Shown here: piece by piece, positions 1 through 5,946 of the stretch
Position numbering within the stretch: position 1 is the stretch's first letter
How the letters are laid out: each line of letters opens with the position of its first letter
From: an uncultured Bacilli bacterium
GTDB taxonomy: Bacteria; Bacillota_I; Bacilli_A; RF39; UBA660
Length of the DNA stretch: 14,321 nt
NCBI GenBank assembly: GCA_947589375.1
Contig: CANQAO010000016.1
Location: 1 to 14,321 of the forward strand
Direction of reading: 5' to 3'
Notes under the pieces: model-generated
The model's input: only the letters and a program-made list of their open reading frames with translations
The model's database searches: none
Told to the model about the DNA's origin: nothing
Position numbers and translations under genes: made by a program

Positions 1-101
1 ATATTTAATTGGGTTGCAAAAGCTGCATAACCGACAGCCATTATTAATAATACTCCGCATAAGGCTCCGATTATAATGTTACGTTTTCTTTTGTCATTCA
101 T
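1..101 (-). CDS. N-terminus of a secreted or membrane-anchored surface-type protein (partial, runs off the left edge)
   Basis: Only the first 33 codons are inside the window. The protein starts MNDKRKR, followed by a hydrophobic stretch (IIIGALCGVLLIMAVGY) and then AAFATQLN, which reads as a signal peptide or N-terminal membrane anchor. The ATG (99-101) is preceded at good distance by GGAGGA, so the start is secure even though the gene is too short here for ORF listing. From general knowledge, a short basic head, one hydrophobic helix and a 'YAAFATQL' junction is common among surface proteins of gut Bacillota, including TasA/camelysin-like ones; assigning it to that family is inference. Its promoter contains a G10 tract between the -35 and -10 boxes, which suggests variable expression. 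Confidence 0.75.
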   Translation of the reverse strand, partial: MNDKRKRNIIIGALCGVLLIMAVGYAAFATQLN

Positions 102-128
102 GTAGATTCCTCCTATCCTTATATCACT

Positions 129-158
129 ATTATATCGCCCCCCCCCCAAGCTTGTCAA
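129..158 (-). promoter_or_regulatory. Consensus promoter with a G10 homopolymer in its spacer
   Basis: On the minus strand TTGACA lies at 153-158 and TATAAT at 129-134, both perfect consensus. The 18-bp spacer contains ten consecutive G (ten C on the plus strand, 138-147). The predicted transcript start is near 122, about 20 bases before the ATG of the partial gene, leaving room for its ribosome binding site. Slipped-strand change in tract length would shift the box spacing through 17, 18 and 19 bp and so alter promoter strength. This is the mechanism known for Neisseria porA and opc promoters; its operation here is inferred. Confidence 0.8.
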
Positions 159-171
159 GCGTTTTTTCGAT

Positions 172-206
172 TTTTTTGAAGTTAACATATCGTTAACTTC
201 AAAAAA
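172..206. repeat. Perfect 15-bp inverted repeat (bidirectional terminator or operator)
   Basis: The arms 172-186 and 192-206 are exact reverse complements around a 5-base loop (ATATC). Each arm has a T/A run on its outer side and a GTTAAC core on its inner side. It lies between the terminator of the 386-residue gene and the -35 box of the phase-variable promoter, 14 bp from that box. The T runs allow a terminator in either direction. The closely spaced GTTAAC half-sites also look like a protein-binding site, and sequence alone does not decide between these. Confidence 0.7.
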
Positions 207-232
207 TGCAACCTGTAGTAGTGGTTGCATTT
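201..232 (-). terminator. Intrinsic terminator of the 386-residue gene
   Basis: Just after the stop codon, minus-strand RNA can form a 10-bp stem (arms 223-232 and 204-213, core GGTTGCA/TGCAACC) with a 9-base loop, followed directly by a run of six U (201-206). Its U run is shared with the right arm of the adjacent inverted repeat. Confidence 0.8.
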
Positions 233-239
233 AAATATA

Positions 240-1400
240 CTAAAACCTTCTTAAAAGTTTTGCTTTTTCACGTCTTAGTTCTTCATCAGTATTAACACCA
301 TAATACGCTTTAACTAAATTTTTCGCATCTTCTATAAAAGTACATGAATGATCGCTAGATTCTTCTTCATAATTATCACATTTAGTAATAATAAATTTGT
401 CGATTTTTTTATCTTTTATTAATTGAAAACCTTGAGTAATAAAAGTGTATTTATCTATACCTTGCTTTTCAATATCAGCTATTTTTGGACATTTCGTCAC
501 ATAACTATTAGTACATTTCCAACATAAACTATTAGAAGGTCTACGGAAATATTCTGCTAAAATTTCAGGTAATAGTTGCGCACTATATTTAAGCATTTCT
601 TTTTGAGCCTCATTTTGATTAAAATTAGAATCTAATTTTAATATCAAACGGATAGGATTGTCACTATTAAAACCTTCTATAATAAAAGCAAAAACATCAT
701 CTAAATCTTTATCGGCTAGTAAATTTACAAAATAATTTTTAATAACTTCGCTGCTTAATATATCGAGATAAACATCTTTACGATAAGCATATAATTGTTT
801 ACGTTTTTTTTCTAATGTTAAATCTCGTTCGAAAAACATTGATGCTTCATTCTCATATAATATTGGCATTATTTTTTCGATTTCTTCAACTGATTCAATA
901 TTTTTTAAAATTTTCATGGCTTTACTTATTTTAATTGGACCATCACTACGGCGAGATAGATTTTGCATTAATACACCGACAATTTTTTCGATTTCTTCAA
1001 GATATTTATCAAATAAAAGTTCATTATATAATGTAGTTATTTCTTTAGGGTTTTCGTTAAAAAGTTCCTCTAATTTAAACATATTACGGCGCTGTTTTTT
1101 TAAATTATAATTATTTAAAAAGTTATACGCTGTTTTTTGTTTTTCGATAATCTTTTCAAGAACTTTAGCTTTATCATTTAACAAAATGGCTTTGTTCATT
1201 TGATCTAATGCCGTTAAACCATCCGAAAAATCGGTCTCACCAAATAGATCATCGATACTATTTTTAATAATTTCTTCTGTGGTTAAATGTCTTTGTTTTC
1301 GGTGATCTATTTTTTCAATTACGTCATCAATGTTTTCATAATCCATTTGTTGATTTATTAAATCTTGGCCCCCATTTTTTAAAACTAGTGTTGCTTTCAT
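240..1400 (-). CDS. Unrecognised 386-residue protein with a Cys-rich C-terminus
   Basis: I do not recognise a family. The protein is predicted cytosolic: no signal peptide or membrane helix is visible, and it is rich in Lys, Glu, Ile and Asn with long helical-looking stretches (about residues 65-280). The C-terminal part carries five cysteines: CWKC at 293-296, C304 followed by Pro, C341 and C353. The CxxC-x7-C pattern could bind zinc, but no known finger fits closely. The start is well supported by AAGGAGGGG just upstream of the ATG and by a consensus promoter (1425-1452). An intrinsic terminator follows the stop, so it is a single-gene unit, transcribed divergently from gpsA. The C-terminal tail is strongly basic and ends RRF. 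It may be lineage-specific; function unknown. Confidence 0.85.
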   Translation of the reverse strand: MKATLVLKNGGQDLINQQMDYENIDDVIEKIDHRKQRHLTTEEIIKNSIDDLFGETDFSDGLTALDQMNKAILLNDKAKVLEKIIEKQKTAYNFLNNYNLKKQRRNMFKLEELFNENPKEITTLYNELLFDKYLEEIEKIVGVLMQNLSRRSDGPIKISKAMKILKNIESVEEIEKIMPILYENEASMFFERDLTLEKKRKQLYAYRKDVYLDILSSEVIKNYFVNLLADKDLDDVFAFIIEGFNSDNPIRLILKLDSNFNQNEAQKEMLKYSAQLLPEILAEYFRRPSNSLCWKCTNSYVTKCPKIADIEKQGIDKYTFITQGFQLIKDKKIDKFIITKCDNYEEESSDHSCTFIEDAKNLVKAYYGVNTDEELRREKAKLLRRF

Positions 1401-1424
1401 AAAATCCCCTCCTTTTAGGACGCT

Positions 1425-1452
1425 ATTATATCAGTTTTTTCGGTTTTGTCAA
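1425..1452 (-). promoter_or_regulatory. Consensus promoter of the 386-residue gene
   Basis: TTGACA at 1447-1452 and TATAAT at 1425-1430, 16-bp spacer, minus strand. The predicted start near 1418 leaves a leader of under 20 bases containing AAGGAGGGG. The -35 box is only 6 bp from the -35 box of the divergent gpsA promoter, so two polymerases could not easily occupy both at once. Confidence 0.85.
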
Positions 1453-1458
1453 ATTAGC

Positions 1459-1487
1459 TTGATTAAGTTTTCATAATTGGTTATAAT
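1459..1487 (+). promoter_or_regulatory. gpsA promoter
   Basis: TTGATT at 1459-1464, a 17-bp spacer and TATAAT at 1482-1487. The predicted start near 1494 leaves a leader of only about 9 bases before the gpsA ATG, just enough for the weak GGTGAT ribosome site at 1495-1500. Confidence 0.75.
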
Positions 1488-1502
1488 GAAAATGGTGATT
1501 TA

Positions 1503-2474
1503 ATGAGAGTATGTATTTTAGGCTCAGGCGCTTATGGCAGCGCTTTAGCTACTATTTTAAACGAAAATCATAACGAAGTCGTTATGTGGACTAAATTCGA
1601 ACAAGAAGCAGGTGAAATGCAAAAAACGCGTATTTGTCCTAAATTGCCAGGCGTTAAATTAGATGAAAATATCGAAATCACAAGTGATTTATACACGGCT
1701 TGTCTAAAGGCTGATTTTATTTTACTAGCTATTCCTACGGCTTTTACGAGAGATGTTTTAGAACAAGCAAAATCTTATATAGATGGTAAACCACTATGTA
1801 TTGCTTCTAAAGGTATTGAACAAAATTCTTGTCAGTTTGTCTCTGATATTGCGGAAACCTTGTTACCAAATAGTCAAATTGCCGCTATTTCAGGGCCTTC
1901 GTTTGCCGTTGATGTCATTGATAAAGTTCCTGTTGGTCTCTCTTTAGCGTGTAAAGACTCTCAGGTTTCGCATATGATTGCAACCGCTTTCTGCAATAGC
2001 CACTTTAAATTACGCCCATGCACAGATGTCATCGGAACTGAAATTTGTGGGGCCATTAAAAATGTTATTGCGATTGCAGCTGGTATTTTAGATGGTATGG
2101 GGATGCCAGAAAGCACTTCAGCCATGTTTATTACTGAATCTATTCACGACATTAAAGAGCTAATTAAGGCTTTAGGTGGTGAAGGTAATACGATTTTATC
2201 TTTTGCTGGCTTTGGTGATTTATTGTTAACAGCTACGTCTTCTAAAAGTCGAAATTTTTCTTTTGGAAAGTTAATTGGCAAAGGCGCCTCACAGGAAGAG
2301 ATCAATCATTATATTGAAACAACTACTATTGAAGGATTATATACCTTAAAATCAATCCATCAATTAATTAAAGATAAAAATATTTCAATGCCAATTATCG
2401 ATTTGATTGAAAAAATTATCTATGGTGATAAAAAGCCTCATGACTTAGTTAAGTTTTTAATTGAAAAGTCATAA
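1503..2474 (+). CDS. gpsA: NAD(P)H-dependent glycerol-3-phosphate dehydrogenase
   Basis: This cytosolic enzyme interconverts dihydroxyacetone phosphate and sn-glycerol 3-phosphate, the backbone precursor for phospholipids. The length (323 residues) is normal for GpsA. The Rossmann nucleotide-binding motif GSGAYGSALA is at residues 7-16. The substrate-binding lysines expected for the family appear as K103 (ASKGIEQ) and K186 in CGAIKNVIAIAAGI. The signature SGPSFA is at 130-135, followed by a typical C-terminal helical domain (PESTSAMFITES, FAGFGDLLLT). The ATG fits the family N-terminus, though the ribosome site is weak (GGTGAT) and the leader very short. It is a single-gene unit with its own promoter and a terminator whose 5' arm lies inside the last codons. 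No key residue appears missing. Confidence 0.96.
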   Translation: MRVCILGSGAYGSALATILNENHNEVVMWTKFEQEAGEMQKTRICPKLPGVKLDENIEITSDLYTACLKADFILLAIPTAFTRDVLEQAKSYIDGKPLCIASKGIEQNSCQFVSDIAETLLPNSQIAAISGPSFAVDVIDKVPVGLSLACKDSQVSHMIATAFCNSHFKLRPCTDVIGTEICGAIKNVIAIAAGILDGMGMPESTSAMFITESIHDIKELIKALGGEGNTILSFAGFGDLLLTATSSKSRNFSFGKLIGKGASQEEINHYIETTTIEGLYTLKSIHQLIKDKNISMPIIDLIEKIIYGDKKPHDLVKFLIEKS

Positions 2475-2484
2475 GGCTTTTTTT
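2431..2484 (+). terminator. gpsA intrinsic terminator overlapping the coding end
   Basis: Arms AAAAGCCTCATGACTT (2431-2446, inside gpsA) and AAGTCATAAGGCTTTT (2466-2481, spanning the stop codon) pair over 16 positions with one C-A mismatch and a 19-base loop, followed by a run of seven T (2478-2484). The terminator is thus largely embedded in coding sequence. Confidence 0.8.
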
Positions 2485-2513
2485 ATGACGTAATTGTCCT
2501 TTTTTCATATAGT
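2485..2513 (+). promoter_or_regulatory. Probable promoter of the short-chain dehydrogenase gene
   Basis: ATGACG (2485-2490, four of six to TTGACA), a 17-bp spacer and TATAGT (2508-2513) would start RNA near 2520 and keep the GAGGAG ribosome site (2521-2526) in the transcript. A better -10 hexamer, TATAAT at 2513-2518, overlaps it but has no matching -35 and would start RNA inside the ribosome site. Confidence 0.45.
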
Positions 2514-2534
2514 ATAATACGAGGAGTGATAAAA

Positions 2535-3455
2535 GTGGATTATGATTATAAATTCGGAAACACCTATTATAATTATTATGATAATATAGGTGTTCAAAGT
2601 AAAGAATATAAAATTATGGTGCCTGAACAATCACAAGCTAAGCAACCAGGACTAGAATATTTAATGTATCCAAGTCCCATCTTTGACAATCCCAATTATA
2701 TTGGTACAGGCAAATTAAAAGATAAAGTAGCCATTATTACTGGAGGTGATAGCGGTTTAGGAAGAGCTGCCGCTATTGCTTTTGCCAAAGAGGGGGCTAA
2801 ACTAGTAATTCCTTATTATGATGAACACATTGACGCTAAAGCAACTAAAGATTACATTGAAAAATTAGGTGGCGAATGTGTTTTGTTAGCTGGCGATATT
2901 AAAGATAAAAACTTTTGTCAAAAAATTGTCGAAACTACCTTAAATACCTTCGGTAAAATCAACATTTTAGTTAACAATGCTGGTGTCCAATATCAACAAG
3001 ATAAATTAGAAGATATTTCTGATGAACAATTTGACCATACTATGAAAGTTAATATTTATGGAATGTTTTATTTAACTAAAGCTGTTCTCCCACATTTACA
3101 TGCTGGCGATTCCATTATCAATCTTTCATCAGTTACAACCTTTTATGGCGATCCACAATTAATTGATTACGTAACTACTAAAGGGGCCATTGTCGGTTTT
3201 ACTAGAGCCTTAGCCCGTAATCTGGCTTTAAAAAATATTAGAGTAAATGCGATTGCTCCCGGCTTCTTTTGGACGCCGCTTCAACCAGCCTGTTGGGTCA
3301 AAGAAAAAATACCTTCATTAGGAGCTAATGCAGCGATGGCCAGGGGCGCTATGCCATATGAACTCGCACCAACTTTTGTTTTTTTAGCTTCCGATGATTC
3401 TAGTTATGTAACGGGTCAAGTTCTTCACAATAATGGTGGCGAAATTATGGGATAA
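2535..3455 (+). CDS. Short-chain dehydrogenase/reductase, YhxC/YdaD-like
   Basis: This NAD(P)-dependent oxidoreductase belongs to the classical SDR family. It closely resembles the B. subtilis YhxC/YdaD group, including the pre-Rossmann segment PEQSQAKQPGLEYLMYPSP. Residues from the chosen start: cofactor loop TGGDSGLG 69-76, NNAG 147-150, N173, catalytic S199, Y212 and K216 (YVTTK), PG motif in AIAPGFFWTP, and a C-terminal DDSSYVTGQ/NNGG. All catalytic residues are present; the physiological substrate is unknown. The GTG at 2535 is preferred because GAGGAG (2521-2526) lies 8 bases upstream; a GTG at 2526 overlaps that site. The resulting N-terminus is an unusual Tyr-rich extension of about 28 residues. 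An ATG at 2616 would give a family-like start, but with a poor ribosome site. Confidence 0.9.
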   Translation: MDYDYKFGNTYYNYYDNIGVQSKEYKIMVPEQSQAKQPGLEYLMYPSPIFDNPNYIGTGKLKDKVAIITGGDSGLGRAAAIAFAKEGAKLVIPYYDEHIDAKATKDYIEKLGGECVLLAGDIKDKNFCQKIVETTLNTFGKINILVNNAGVQYQQDKLEDISDEQFDHTMKVNIYGMFYLTKAVLPHLHAGDSIINLSSVTTFYGDPQLIDYVTTKGAIVGFTRALARNLALKNIRVNAIAPGFFWTPLQPACWVKEKIPSLGANAAMARGAMPYELAPTFVFLASDDSSYVTGQVLHNNGGEIMG

Positions 3456-3473
3456 CAAAATTTATCATAATGC

Positions 3474-3502
3474 ATGAATAAATTATTCAAATATGATACA
3501 AT
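3474..3502 (+). promoter_or_regulatory. Putative promoter of the short structured RNA
   Basis: An extended -10, TGATACAAT (3494-3502), with a weak -35 (ATGAAT, 3474-3479) at 17-bp spacing predicts a start near 3509-3510, exactly where the AAGG arm of the structured RNA begins. No terminator separates this from the dehydrogenase stop (3455), so the RNA could also be the 3' end of that mRNA. Confidence 0.45.
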
Positions 3503-3508
3503 TAAATT

Positions 3509-3581
3509 GAAGGAAAACACTGAATCAGTGTCTACCTTAATTTTTGGTAGACGCTTAGCTTTTAGCTAGGCGCCTTTTTTT
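3509..3581 (+). ncRNA. Short structured RNA, one of two copies of a P1/P2 element, ending in a terminator
   Basis: About 73 bases with two mutually exclusive folds. In fold 1, P1 pairs AAGG (3510-3513) with CCTT (3535-3538), enclosing AAA, a 5-bp hairpin P2 (ACACT 3517-3521, loop GAATC, AGTGT 3527-3531) and CTA; a separate terminator hairpin (3552-3572) then forms. In fold 2, GTGTCTACC (3528-3536) pairs with GGTAGACGC (3546-3554), breaking P1, P2 and the terminator base. No gene follows on the plus strand, and readthrough would be antisense to the 22-residue peptide gene. The P1/P2 architecture recurs in that gene's leader with covarying P2 pairs. I match it to no known riboswitch or sRNA family. 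It could be a stand-alone RNA, or merely the dehydrogenase 3' UTR. Confidence 0.5.
3552..3581 (+). terminator. Intrinsic terminator of the structured RNA (and of the dehydrogenase transcript)
   Basis: CGCTTAGC (3552-3559) and GCTAGGCG (3565-3572) form an 8-bp stem with one wobble pair and loop TTTTA, then CC and seven T (3575-3581). Its first three bases, CGC, are also the end of the competing stem 3528-3536/3546-3554, so the terminator looks switchable. Confidence 0.8.
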
Positions 3582-3633
3582 ATTTATGTTGAATTCCACA
3601 TAACTTTATTAACCAAATCCCCCTAAGTTTCTC

Positions 3634-3702
3634 CTAAGAGAAAATAATTAACAAAATGATTATGACAATCAGAGCTGTTATTAACATATCTTTCTTTGTC
3701 AT
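3634..3702 (-). CDS. 22-residue hydrophobic membrane peptide (possible type I toxin or small regulatory protein)
   Basis: The peptide begins MTKKDM and continues as one very hydrophobic helix of Ile, Leu and Val, ending LLIIFS, so insertion into the cytoplasmic membrane is expected. The ATG (3700-3702) has AGAAGGGGAC as a strong Shine-Dalgarno site 8 bases upstream, which is why I choose it over an upstream in-frame ATG at 3843 that lies beyond the promoter. Size and composition resemble Ibs- or Fst-class type I toxins, but no homology is claimed. Its leader folds a stem over the Shine-Dalgarno site and carries a second copy of the element in the convergent RNA at 3509-3581. No clear terminator follows on the minus strand, so its mRNA may run through and overlap that RNA. 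Function unknown. Confidence 0.6.
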   Translation of the reverse strand: MTKKDMLITALIVIIILLIIFS

Positions 3703-3707
3703 AAAGA

Positions 3708-3768
3708 GTCCCCTTCTAGAATCATATTGATTAAAAGAAGGTAGACGCCGATCTATGGCATTTCCCTT
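3708..3768 (-). promoter_or_regulatory. Structured leader: P1/P2 element competing with a Shine-Dalgarno-sequestering stem
   Basis: Fold 1 copies the plus-strand RNA: P1 AAGG (3768-3765) with CCUU (3741-3738), P2 AUGCC (3761-3757)/GGCGU (3749-3745) with loop AUAGAUC, and the same CUA joint. In fold 2, GUCU-CCUUCU (3746-3736, bulged A at 3742) pairs with AGAAGGGGAC (3717-3708), a 10-bp stem hiding the ribosome site, with an inner 5-bp hairpin (AAUCA/UGAUU). CCUU is used by both folds, so forming P1 should expose the ribosome site. The structures are read directly from sequence; the switching behaviour is inferred. Confidence 0.55.
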
Positions 3769-3775
3769 GAGCGTT

Positions 3776-3804
3776 AATATAAAATAAATAAAAAAATAAA
3801 GCAA
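3776..3804 (-). promoter_or_regulatory. Putative promoter of the 22-residue peptide gene
   Basis: TTGCTT (3799-3804), a 17-bp T-rich spacer and TATATT (3776-3781) on the minus strand predict a start near 3768-3769, exactly at the first base of the AAGG arm of the structured leader, as in the convergent RNA. Confidence 0.5.
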
Positions 3805-3839
3805 ATGATAAATTTCCGATTTTTGAACATAAAACATAT

Positions 3840-3882
3840 ACAAAAACGGGAAATTCGCTTAAGACAAAAATCCCATTTTTGT
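3840..3882 (-). other. 12-bp hairpin between the ftsH terminator and the peptide promoter
   Basis: Arms 3840-3851 and 3871-3882 pair over 12 positions around a 19-base loop. The one imperfect position is a U-G wobble in minus-strand RNA but a C-A mismatch in plus-strand RNA, so a minus-strand transcript is the more likely carrier. It has no clean U run after it. A shorter alternative hairpin uses 3864-3871/3875-3882. Role unknown; it may be a back-up stop for readthrough from ftsH. Confidence 0.4.
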
Positions 3883-3930
3883 AAAACAAATATATACCAA
3901 AAAAGAATATTTATCATTTATAAAATAACT

Positions 3931-3960
3931 AAAAAACGAGGAATTATTTATCCTCGTTTT
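3931..3960 (-). terminator. ftsH intrinsic terminator
   Basis: A 10-bp stem (AAAACGAGGA/TCCTCGTTTT, 3951-3960 with 3933-3942) with an 8-base loop is followed by a U run (3931-3936). The 5' arm lies inside the last ftsH codons and the stop codon falls at the stem-loop boundary. Confidence 0.9.
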
Positions 3961-5929
3961 CTTCATCTTCATTTAAATCATTGATTAATTCTTCTTTAGA
4001 TTTTTCTTCGATATCATCCATATCTTTATCATAAGCCATTTCTCTTAAGTCTTCGATAGATAAATCATCTAAACTAACTTCATCGATATCTTCTTCAGGC
4101 ATTCTTCCATGTTCCACAAGATAATCGATTTGTTCTTTAGTAATGGTTTCATATTCTAATAAAGTATTGGCAATTAAATCTAATAAATCAGTATTTTCTT
4201 TAATGATTTTTTTAGTAATTTTATATTGTTTATCGATAATTTTACGAACCTCTTCATCAATTTCATCAGCTACCTTAGTTGAGAAATTCTGTTGTTTCGC
4301 ATAATCCCTACCTAAGAAAACACTTTCCCTTTGATGCTCAAATTGAACTGGCCCTAAATCACTCATGCCATATTCGGTAACCATGGCTCTAGCAATTTTT
4401 GTTGCTTGTTGAAAATCGTTTGAAGCGCCTGTGGTAATTTCATTAAACATGATTTCTTCAGCCACCCTACCAGCTAAAAGACCACTAATAGTTTGTAAAA
4501 GTTCACTTTTAGTTGATAAATAAGTTTCCTCTTTTGGTAGCATTAAATTATAACCACCAGCTGAACCTCTTGGAATAATCGTAATTTTTTGAACATCGTT
4601 AGCGCCTTCTAATTTAAGGCCTACAACCGCATGTCCCGCTTCATGATAAGCCACGGTTCTCTTTTCTTTATCAGTATATTTTTTACTCTTTTTAGCTGGT
4701 CCCATAAGTACTCGATCATGAGCCTCATCGATTTCAGCCATCGTAATTTCTTTTTTACCTCTTCTAACGGCTAATAAAGCTGCTTCATTAAGTAAGTTTT
4801 CCAAATCAGCACCACTAAAGCCCACGGTTCTTTTAGCAATGTGTTTCATCGTAACGTTTTTGGCAAATGTCTTGCCCTTAGCGTGGACATTTAAAATTTC
4901 TTCTCTACCTTTAACGTCAGGAATATTAACAGTAATTTGTCTATCAAAACGTCCAGGTCTAAGTAATGCTGGATCTAAAACATCAGGTCTATTAGTAGCC
5001 GCAATGATGATAATACCTTCATTCGCACCAAAACCATCCATTTCCGTTAATAATTGGTTTAAAGTTTGTTCTCTTTCATCATGACCGCCGCCTAAACCAG
5101 CGCCTCTTTGACGACCAACCGCATCGATTTCATCGATAAAGATTAAACAAGGGGCACTTTGTTTCGCTTGTTTAAACATATCACGAACACGGCTCGCACC
5201 AACACCGACAAATAATTCCACAAACTCTGAACCACTGATAAAGTAGAAAGGTACGTTCGCTTCACCAGCTACCGCTTTAGCTAGTAAAGTTTTACCCGTT
5301 CCTGGAGGGCCGACTAATAAAACACCCTTAGGAATTCTCGCCCCCATTTGGGTAAATTTCTTCGGATTTTTCAAGAAGTCAATTAATTCAGAAACCTCTT
5401 CTTTTTCTTCCGTAAGACCAGCGACATCTTTAAAAGTAACCTTAGTTTCTCCACCGCTTAATCGGGCTTTTGAACGGCCAAAATCCATTGATTTATTATT
5501 GCCACCCATCTGTCTAGTAATAAACCAGAAGCCAACACCAATTAATAAAACCATTGGTAAAACTTGAATTAAAAATAATAGTAACGTACTAGATTCGGGA
5601 TCCGTAATCGTCGTCATTTTAAAACCAGTTTTATCTTCAGCTTCTAATAATTTAACCATTGTTTCATTGGTAAGCGGCATATTAAAAGTAAATGATTCAT
5701 TATTGTTATACCCTTTTAACTTACCAGAAATAATATAAACACTGCCCCTACTTTTAGGCGTAACCGTTATTTCTTTAACCTCTTTTTTCGCAACCTTATC
5801 GGTAAATTCTCCATAAGTAAATTCATGGACTTCTTTATTTAATGAACTAAATACCATCATAATACAAAGTAAGAAAATGGCTAAAAAAAGATATGGTAAA
5901 AGTCCTCTTTTAATTGCTTTTTTATTCAT
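3944..5929 (-). CDS. ftsH: ATP-dependent zinc metalloprotease FtsH
   Basis: This membrane-anchored hexameric AAA+ protease degrades misassembled membrane proteins and short-lived regulators. The 661 residues give the full family layout: TM1 about 10-30, an extracytoplasmic FtsH_ext domain about 31-113, TM2 about 115-138, then the AAA+ module. Walker A GPPGTGKT is at 207-214, Walker B LIFIDEID at 262-269, the second region of homology near 312-330 (TNRPDVLDPALLRPGRFDR), and the zinc-binding protease motif HEAGH at 429-433. The tail is strongly acidic (ends DLNEDEENEDK), as often seen. GGGAGG upstream supports the ATG. It is last in the ung-tilS-ftsH run, 17 bases after tilS. An extended -10 at the end of tilS may give extra expression. 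In B. subtilis hpt lies between tilS and ftsH; here it is absent. Confidence 0.98.
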   Translation of the reverse strand: MNKKAIKRGLLPYLFLAIFLLCIMMVFSSLNKEVHEFTYGEFTDKVAKKEVKEITVTPKSRGSVYIISGKLKGYNNNESFTFNMPLTNETMVKLLEAEDKTGFKMTTITDPESSTLLLFLIQVLPMVLLIGVGFWFITRQMGGNNKSMDFGRSKARLSGGETKVTFKDVAGLTEEKEEVSELIDFLKNPKKFTQMGARIPKGVLLVGPPGTGKTLLAKAVAGEANVPFYFISGSEFVELFVGVGASRVRDMFKQAKQSAPCLIFIDEIDAVGRQRGAGLGGGHDEREQTLNQLLTEMDGFGANEGIIIIAATNRPDVLDPALLRPGRFDRQITVNIPDVKGREEILNVHAKGKTFAKNVTMKHIAKRTVGFSGADLENLLNEAALLAVRRGKKEITMAEIDEAHDRVLMGPAKKSKKYTDKEKRTVAYHEAGHAVVGLKLEGANDVQKITIIPRGSAGGYNLMLPKEETYLSTKSELLQTISGLLAGRVAEEIMFNEITTGASNDFQQATKIARAMVTEYGMSDLGPVQFEHQRESVFLGRDYAKQQNFSTKVADEIDEEVRKIIDKQYKITKKIIKENTDLLDLIANTLLEYETITKEQIDYLVEHGRMPEEDIDEVSLDDLSIEDLREMAYDKDMDDIEEKSKEELINDLNEDEENEDK

Positions 5930-5946
5930 CGTTTGCCTCCCTCTCT

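Noticed and set aside
138..147. C10 run as a simple assembly artefact
   Set aside because: Not excluded, but the flanking boxes are perfect promoter hexamers at a working spacing, so a real tract is the better reading.
3528..3554. Purine riboswitch suggested by TCTACC
   Set aside because: The bases around it form a simple hairpin. The P2/P3 kissing-loop arms and the remaining conserved core of the purine aptamer are absent.
3634..3843. 69-residue reading frame containing the 22-residue peptide
   Set aside because: The upstream part has no ribosome site at its ATG and runs across the likely promoter and structured leader; the strong Shine-Dalgarno site serves the internal ATG at 3702.
4839..5084. 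Plus-strand open frames opposite ftsH, and similar ones opposite tilS, ung, rsmA and glyS
   Set aside because: They have no ribosome sites and sit opposite well-identified genes; they are antisense shadows.
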